The notes beneath the pieces are model-generated. The model was not told the DNA's origin. It did no database searches and saw only the letters and a program-made list of their open reading frames with translations. This document shows, piece after piece, positions 57,557 to 64,000 of a stretch of 64,000 bases of DNA (positions are counted from its first letter, which is position 1; each line of letters starts with the position of its first letter). A program made the position numbers and the translations under genes. Origin of the DNA: Rachicladosporium sp. CCFEE 5018 (lineage: Eukaryota > Ascomycota > Dothideomycetes > Cladosporiales > Cladosporiaceae); the NCBI GenBank assembly GCA_002077045.2, contig KZ111182.1, forward strand, positions 66,530 through 130,529. Reading direction: 5' to 3'.

Positions 57557-59535
57557 TTTTGCTGTTTTGTGGGGTTGAAGAAGCGAGAGTGTGTTGTGTA
57601 CACGGAGAGAAGGCGTGGGATCGGACCACAGCAGGAGTAGTCTTATACTGTACTTACTCGTCTCGAGTGCCAGGAGATCACGCCAAGAGCTTCCGGGCGT
57701 GTGAAGTGTACTCCGAGTGTATCAGGCACGGAAGCGGCAAAGCGCAATCTATCTGCCAAGATCGTGATGTGCCTACGACTTTACGACATGGCATGCGGAC
57801 ACTCGCGAGATAGCCGGTCCACAGTATGCTTGCGTCTTTGGGGGTTGGCCGTTTCATGCCGGTGCATTGTTGCAAGACGTGCCGGATGTCGAGACGATGG
57901 CGTGCTTGCATGCTAATGCATGCTGTATCGGTTCGCGCGTCTCGTCGGGTCCATTAGGTTGGTGGAACAATTGGCTTCTCCAGCCTACTCAGGGGAAAGC
58001 AACTCTCGGAGAAGGTGCAGTGCACTCAGAGGCACAATGGGCCTGATCGTGATTCCAGTGGAGATATGAAGCAATCTTTACTTGCGCAATTCAGCGCAAT
58101 TACTCTCAACGGTGGCATACAGAAGGCGGTTCGCAGCCGGCACTAACAATGCCAGCATACAAGGACCAGGCTCGTTAGATGAATCTCCGGCAACATGAGA
58201 TGTTTCATAAGACATAAGAACTGCTGTAGGCTGAAATGGCACGCCACATGGCGGCATGCTTAATTACGTGCTCGGCATATCGTCTGATCGGCAGGGGTGA
58301 TGGCTGTCAAGATCTTCGTTTCTGCATTGCGTTGTGCTGGAGTGGTACCGCATAATTTCAGTTCCCCTACTTACGAGCGTTGATGCTGGGTGCCAAAGTA
58401 AGGATCATCGATCGGGCATGTGCCCTCCACTGCGGACCGCATGGCCGCTCGCGTCGCGTAGCAGATCGCGTAGAAAGGTGGAGGTGTCGCAGAGTGCCGG
58501 GGCTAGCGACAAGGCGCGTATGCAAGTTGACGACGAGAGCTCACATGGCCAGTGCGCATGTGATGGCGCGACGCGATCGACAGAGTGAAACCCGATAGAT
58601 TGATGAAGTCGCACGGGTGGTGTTCGAGTTTCGCGGCCCGGTCGAGCGGCGCCTCCCTCAAGGATGAACTAGCACGGAGTTATGGATTGGGCTTGGCGAC
58701 AAGGTCGACGTGATTTCCAGCGCGGCACCCACCCAGCTTTCATCTCATGATTCAGATGAGGGCGAGAGTGTTGCTGACGCGTCCTTTGGAGTCACGCGTA
58801 TGCTTGCCAGAACGACGACATGGCGCAGCACGCTGTCAACCATGGGCAATCTCCAATACACTTGCCATGACTCCGCTGGTGTTGGCGGTCTTGCGGTGGA
58901 GGTCCTTGTGTTAAGAATTTGGCATCGTTGGCTCTGCACTCACTCTGCAGCCCAAGTGGATTCATGACCCCGAGCCGATGCTTTCGAGCGGCCTGAGATC
59001 GAGTGAGACAGCTCTTTTTTGAGTCTCTCATGACCTTGCTCTGGCGTGCGCGTATGAGAGGCCAAGAGGAGAGCCGCCGAGGGTGTGATAAAGCCAGGCT
59101 TGTTGATGTTGACGCGTACGAGCCGTCTGGTCACGCAAACGCCAGTTCATGGTTCGCCTCGGTCATGCAAGTATCCGCTGGACTCGAGGAGTTCAGAGCG
59201 CGTCGCACACGACGTAACGTAGTCACAACATTTGCTGCCTTGGACAAGCGTCTGAGGTCGGGCTGGAAACATCCAGCCTTCGTAGATGGTCATGCAGCTT
59301 CGTTCGCTCCTTCCTTCACATCTCGTTGAGCTCCGTCATCCCGTCAAAGGGACGCCACCTCTGCAATCTACACACGATACGTTTGACCACTCACATGCAA
59401 TGAACTACGCTCGCTGATCTCGAAACGATGTTCTCCGCAAGATGGCCTGCAGCAACTTACCACTGCACTCAAGACGTCGAAGAGGAGAGGAGCCGTCATG
59501 TCCGGTCCACGCAGCTGGAGTGGGACCTGCAAGAC
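57557..59535. other. Gene-poor intergenic region
   Basis: 2.0 kb between the LPMO start (minus) and the MFS start (plus). Frames on both strands are short and overlapping, with no motif. No tRNA, repeat or mobile element was seen. Confidence 0.45.
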
Positions 59536-61594
59536 ATGACCGAGACTAACAGAGACACGGCCAGGCGAGAAGAGGACGAATACGAATACGGTACTTGGCG
59601 TTCCTCCAAGAGCGGATTGTCAAGGCATATCGTTGGACAGGAGGAATTGAAGGCGGCGCGCATGACGACCGTGGTGATTGCGTTGGTACTGAGTATCTTC
59701 CTGGCAAGTACGACACGCGACAGGCATATCCGCAAACACTAACAGCGTTGCAGTGCTCTTTGGACATGGTACGCCCAGATCGCTCTCAACTTCGCCTCGT
59801 GTGCTGACAGCTTCGCTCAGACCATCGTCGCCACTGCAATACCCAGCATCACGGTGTGTGGATAGCAGGATCAGCATGATACCACAAGTAGCTGACCGAG
59901 ATGTAGAGCCAATTCAAGGCAGTAGAAGATGTCGGTTGGTACGGCAGCGCATTTCTGCTGACAGTGTCCACGTCTCAAGCAACTTGGGGACAAGCTTACA
60001 AGCACTTCGATCTCAAGTCGGCATTCTTAATCAGCATCGCCATTTTCGAGATCGGCAGCTTGATCTGTGGTACGCTACTCCGACGGTGGACATGTGCATC
60101 ACGCTGCTGATAATGTCATAGGACTTGCGCGAAGCAGTATCGCCTTGATCATAGGACGCGCAGTGACGGGTCTTGGTGCTGCAGGAGTGGTGTCTGGAGC
60201 ATACTCGATCGTCGCCTTCTCGGTCGTACCACACAAGCGGCCTGCTTACATGGGGATACTCGGAGCAACCTATGCCTTTGCAAGCGTATTTGGTCCGGTC
60301 CTTGGTGGCTTATTTGCTGATAAGATATCCTGGCGATGGTGGTACGTCGACCCACAATCGCAGTGGCACCGTTGACACCGCTGCTGACGATGACAGCTTC
60401 TGGATCAACCTCCCCGTGGGCGCCGCAGCTGTGGTCCTGATTGCACTCACCTTCTCTACACCGACTGCACAGGCTCTCGATCCCGCACGAAAACGGAGTC
60501 TACTGACCAAGCTCTCCCACATGGATATACCCGGCCTGGTCACTCTCTCAGCATCAATAGTAGCGCTGCTTCTGGCGCTCCAGTGGGGCGGCGTCTCCAG
60601 ACCGTGGGGATCAGGGACTGTAATCTCTTTGCTCGTCGTGTTCCCGCTTCTTCTTCTACTCTTCGCTATGATCGAATGGGCTCAAGGAGAGCGCGCAATG
60701 CTTGTGGCACATATTGTCAGAAGGCGAGAGGTTTGGGCTGGCGGAGCTCTGGTCTTCCTGTCAGCGTACCCTGACCTGAATACTATGAACTCACTGACGT
60801 CGTTCCAGCACTGGCGCAGCACTCTTTGTCTTGGTCTATATAATCCCACTATACTTCCAGTTCGTGCAGGGCTGCTCTGCAGTAACGAGTGCGATCCGGA
60901 ATCTGGCACTCATCATACCGCTCAGTAAGTTCTCCCCCCAGCTCAACGTGATGTCTCACCTGATGATTTCGCCTCTAGCATTCTCTACAATGTTCTGTGG
61001 AGCCGTCATGACGCTCACCGGCCACTTCGCCATACTACTCGTCCTTGGCTCGTTGACGGGAACGATTGGCTGTGGCTTGATCTATACTCTCGGAGTGGAC
61101 TCGACTGCCACAGCTTGGGTTGGCTCTCAGATCCTGGCCGGCATCGGGCTGGGCATGTGCTTCCAGACTCCAGTCATGGCTGCGCAGGCACTCGCGCCAC
61201 AAGAGGACTTAGCTACCACTTCGGCGATCATGATCTGTACGTTGCTGCATCCGCTTCCAACCCGTGGAAGCGCAGCTGACTTGAACCAGTCTTCCAGACT
61301 ATGGGCGGTGCCATTTTCGTCTCCGCGGCGCAATCGAGCTTCAGCAATAGCATCATATCAAGTGTGGTCCTGCGAAAGGATGCAGGTCTGTCATTCAAGG
61401 CTCTCACACTGGGCGCAACCCAGCTGAAGGGCATGCTATCGACAGAGGAAATGAGCTCGGTCATCGCTGCGTACATGGATGGGCTGTCGACGACATTTGT
61501 GATGGCTCTCGTGCTCGCGGCGTGTTCGATTTTGGTATCGCCACTATCCCCTTGGATCAACGTGAAGGGGAAAGTGCCCGTAGGGATGGCCTAA
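59536..61594 (+). CDS. MFS drug:H+ antiporter (DHA2, 14-TM type)
   Basis: Nine exons restore one 546-aa frame: 59536-59703, 59754-59768, 59821-59853, 59907-60069, 60122-60341, 60397-60759, 60809-60924, 60979-61236 and 61290-61594. The joins give SIFL-CSLDM-TIVATAIPSIT, the DHA2 motif in TM1 (LDxTIVATAIP). VGWYGSAFLLT, IIGRAVTGLGAAGVVSGAYS, ILGATYAFASVFGPVLGGLF and WRWCFWINLPVGAAAV follow. The first intron has a GC donor (GCAAGT) and exon 2 is only 15 nt; both are needed for the motif. Plasma-membrane exporter of toxic compounds or metabolites; substrate unknown. The start MTETNRD was preferred to an upstream ATG at 59428. Convergent with the questin-oxidase-like gene. Confidence 0.9.
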
Positions 61595-61670
61595 GAACGT
61601 ACTGTACAGAGCATCGCCTTGCCTAGAAGCCACGATTCCAACTTTACTGACGACATGCATCATCAATCAT

Positions 61671-63036
61671 TCAATCTTCCGCCCCAGCACCCTCCCCTGA
61701 ATACCGCCTCACCCCTCCACCTCCATTCTCATGCTCCTCAACCTCCGCATCAGCCGGTCCAAACCCACCCCACCCCTCGAACTCCTCCGCGAACTTCACA
61801 GCAGCCTTCAGATAAAACGAGTTCGCGTCACCCCAAGTCTTCCCCGCTTCCCGCATACTTCTCAGCGCCTTGACAAAATGCGCATCGGTGCGATACCGTC
61901 CCTTCAGTGCCTTCTCGGTGACAAAGTCCCAGCCCCGCCCATCGAGCTCGACAAGTTTGATAGTGTCGATGTTGATTTTCGGTCTTAGCTGGGCAATGAA
62001 GACGAGGAGAGTGAAGAGCCACCATTGTCGCACTAGCGGGACGTGCCAGCGTGATGGCAAGATGGGCAGGAGCACACGGACAGCGTGGGAGGTTGTGAGG
62101 AGGTGTACGGCGAAGAAGTCGTACTTCTCTTGGCCTTGGGCTGCGACGAGGAGGGCGACGGCGACTTTCTGGCTTTCGGCGAATTGCTCTTTAGGATTCT
62201 TCAGATCCCAGGAGTTCCAGTGCTCCAGTACTGCCGCGGCTGCGGACTCGTTGGCGAGGATGGTGGAAATGTTGTCGCTTCCCCTGTGATCCAGTAGTCC
62301 TTCAAACGTCTTGTCATGACTGATGCGGTCCAAGATCGTGAAGAGGCTATCTGTCGGCTGCTTCGAAGGTCGCGTGTACTTCGGATCATCGAGGTAGACG
62401 TGCCAATCATTGCGAAAGCAGGCTGCAAGACCTAGAGCTTCGATAGCTATGGTTCGCGAGGAGAGCTCGTGGGCGTAGCCGAGGTGGATTAGGGGGTGTC
62501 CGAGGCCGGCTATCAGGTTATTGATTAGGGGTTCTTTGCCTTGCAGGAGGAATTCGTCCAGCAGGGCGTGCCAGTCGTAGCCGTATTTCACTAGTTGGTC
62601 TTCGAAGAAGTCGATGAAGGCTCGTTGGTATCTGTGATCTCGGTCAGTTGTGGTTAACTGTGGCAAAGTAAGGCGGCCGTGCATACTCTCGCTTCCCCAA
62701 GAAGTCCCTCCAATCGTGACGTGCGATCTCGCCTGGACTATCGGTCCATGCTTCCAGATGTTTGCTCTCAGCCTCGTAGACGTGGTTCAGTTGCTCCGCG
62801 TCTGCGCCAAGAATGTAGGCCGATCCTAGAACATGCGGCGTGTGATTGTGGAACCTGAGCTTGTTGTAGATGATGCTATGATTGATGTGGTTTGCCTTGA
62901 TGAGATGCTTGATAGCTCGGGCTCGTTTCTCGGGTTTGTCTTCGATGCTGTGGGTTTCCACTTTGGGGAGGCGGATGCCGCCACCTGTGAGGAAGTTGCC
63001 TATGTCAGGCAGGGATGGAAAGCGGATTTGCAGCAT
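61671..63036 (-). CDS. Questin-oxidase-like protein
   Basis: Exons 63036-62687 and 62631-61671 (55-nt intron) give 436 aa. The splice restores FLGKREYQRAFIDFFEDQL. Family features include HNHTPHVLGSAYILGADAEQ, LNHVYEAES near the start, then KEPLINNLIAGLGHPLIHLG and YAHELSSRTIAIEALGLAAC. These fit the questin oxidase-like family (DUF4243), whose members include Baeyer-Villiger-type enzymes of anthraquinone pathways. Many members lie outside such pathways, so substrate is open. No polyketide synthase is in the window. The C-terminus is Gly/Glu-rich. It ends 76 bp from the MFS gene stop. Confidence 0.82.
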
Positions 63037-63434
63037 CGCCCGGTAATACGGTGGATACTGTGTAAAGATGAGCGATGGCCGTGAAAGGCGCGATTAGTGA
63101 GGAGTGATCAATGTGACTAGGTGAAACATGTCATCATGCGAGGTTCAGCATCGATCAGGCGGAAGGCAGTACAAAGCTGAGGTGAAGTGATGGACAAAGC
63201 TTCCCCACCAAAATGTGAGAGATCACGACATGAGGATTCGAACACGTCAACAGCAACATAGTACATGTCTCTGATGGTAAGAACTACAGGATGAAGATGA
63301 CAACAGGCTCATTAACCGGACTATACAATTACACTTGAGGCGCCATTGCCACCTCTTGCTCAACGGCTACCAATTCGTTACATCCGAATCGCGACTAGAG
63401 ACAGACGGAGTGTGTGCCGCAGCTATGGAGTCTT
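63037..63434. other. Intergenic region
   Basis: 400 bp between the questin-oxidase-like start and the TspO-type stop, both on the minus strand; nothing recognised. Confidence 0.4.
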
Positions 63435-63855
63435 TCAATCCTTCTTCTCGATCGTTGGTTTCGAGTTTTTTCTCAAGTCCCAGTCGTTCAGATACCCAGT
63501 CCCCGCACACAAATACGTAGCGAAGCTCAGCCATCCGAGGTAAGGCGCCAGCAGCCATCCAGATCGCTGATCAACCCGGCCCCAAACATAGATGAGCCAT
63601 CCATTCAGACCAGTGAGTGTGACGATATCTGTAAGAGCCGCCACTGGGCGGTTGTAGCCGAAGAACAGTGGCATGAATAGCATGTTGAGCCCGAGCTGGA
63701 TCGTGTACAGTGTAGCGCCCTGCTTTGCGAGCGAGCTCGTGGCTGGGCTAAGTGAGTTGGCGCCGTTCGTCCACGCAAGATGTGCAGAGAGCCCCATGAA
63801 ACCATAAAGAGCCGTCCATGCTGGGCCGAAGAGCCAGGCCGGTGGGTTACCGGGA
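63435..63855 (-). CDS. TspO/MBR-family membrane protein, 3' exon (5' part unresolved)
   Basis: The exon begins at 63855 after an AG acceptor (63856-63857) and reads NPPAWLFGPAWTALYGFMGL, then LYTIQLGLNMLFMPLFFGYN, VTLTGLNGWLIYVW and APYLGWLSFATYLCAGTGYL, ending EKKD. The Trp-rich FGPxWTxLY block, QLxLNxxWxPLFFG-like block and PYLxWxxFATxL are TspO/peripheral benzodiazepine receptor signatures. About four TM helices are visible. The first helix and the start lie upstream, in 63857-64000 or beyond the window. Such proteins bind tetrapyrroles or sterols in mitochondrial, ER or secretory membranes; the fungal role is unclear. Confidence 0.85.
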
Positions 63856-64000
63856 CTATCATGATGTCAAAATTGTGCTTGTGATTGACATGGCCGAGGA
63901 TGGCTTGCGAAGACGCGATACTTACTATGAAGAGGTCAGCCGTTGATACTTACAATCCCCGCACATTCTAAGTACCAGACTCCGAACCTACCGGTTTTTT
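63856..64000 (-). other. Intron and possible upstream exon of the TspO-type gene
   Basis: The minus strand from 63856 upward reads as non-coding, with GTAAGTATC donors at two places (near 63931 and 63952). An exon ending YLECAGI just before the second donor is possible but not verified. The gene start is not visible. Confidence 0.35.

Noticed and set aside
1..64000. CRISPR arrays, bacterial operons, riboswitches
   Set aside because: No regularly spaced repeats; genes have fungal introns and are monocistronic, so the window is nuclear fungal DNA.

Overview
This window is chromosomal DNA of a filamentous ascomycete (Pezizomycotina). A Dothideomycete is likely, but the genus cannot be fixed from sequence alone. 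The main clues are dense genes with short introns (mostly 46-67 nt), Zn(II)2Cys6 and rhodopsin-domain proteins, an AA9 copper monooxygenase, a fungal aspartyl-tRNA synthetase/sterol transferase fusion, and one transposon with RIP-type decay. A run of 100 N (15369-15468) is a scaffold gap that truncates the gene on each side. All names come from reading translations; no database search was possible.

Left part (1-23.3 kb): 5' portion of the peroxisomal AAA ATPase Pex6 (minus, cut by the window edge); a membrane-anchored steryl-ester-type lipase; two low-complexity proteins in one reading frame, separated by a single stop; erdS, the AspRS-DUF2156 fusion expected to make ergosteryl-aspartate; a Zn2Cys6 regulator broken by the gap; a Gln/Pro/Met-rich protein fragment; a secreted M6 metallopeptidase whose frame needs either an 80-nt intron or a frameshift; and a 7-TM rhodopsin-domain (PTH11-like) protein.

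Middle part (23.8-54.4 kb): the most unusual region. Five large intron-containing genes encode proteins without an obvious eukaryotic housekeeping role: A (1398 aa, VYLHW-type), C (about 1200 aa or more, FPWER-type), two paralogues E and F (594 and 567 aa), and G (1743 aa, DUF6603-like). They resemble large bacterial proteins of unknown function as I remember them. A small unknown gene and a four-TM protein lie among them. Between A and the rest sits a 7402-bp DNA transposon (28664-36065) with a 38-bp perfect terminal inverted repeat extending imperfectly to 61 bp, a 5-bp target duplication (CTACC), an integrase-type DDE transposase pseudogene, a second unknown ORF, and two diverged copies of a Cys/His plus coiled-coil gene. 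Most stops fall where Gln or Trp codons are expected, as RIP would produce.

Right part (54.7-64 kb): cystathionine gamma-lyase-type PLP enzyme, an AA9 LPMO, a gene-poor 2 kb, a 14-TM-type MFS exporter with a GC-AG intron and two tiny exons, a questin-oxidase-like protein converging on it, and the 3' part of a TspO/MBR-family membrane protein.

The five-gene block A/C/E/F/G is the best candidate for an undescribed multi-protein system. Its function is unknown; shared purpose is inferred from proximity, similar character and the tandem duplication only.
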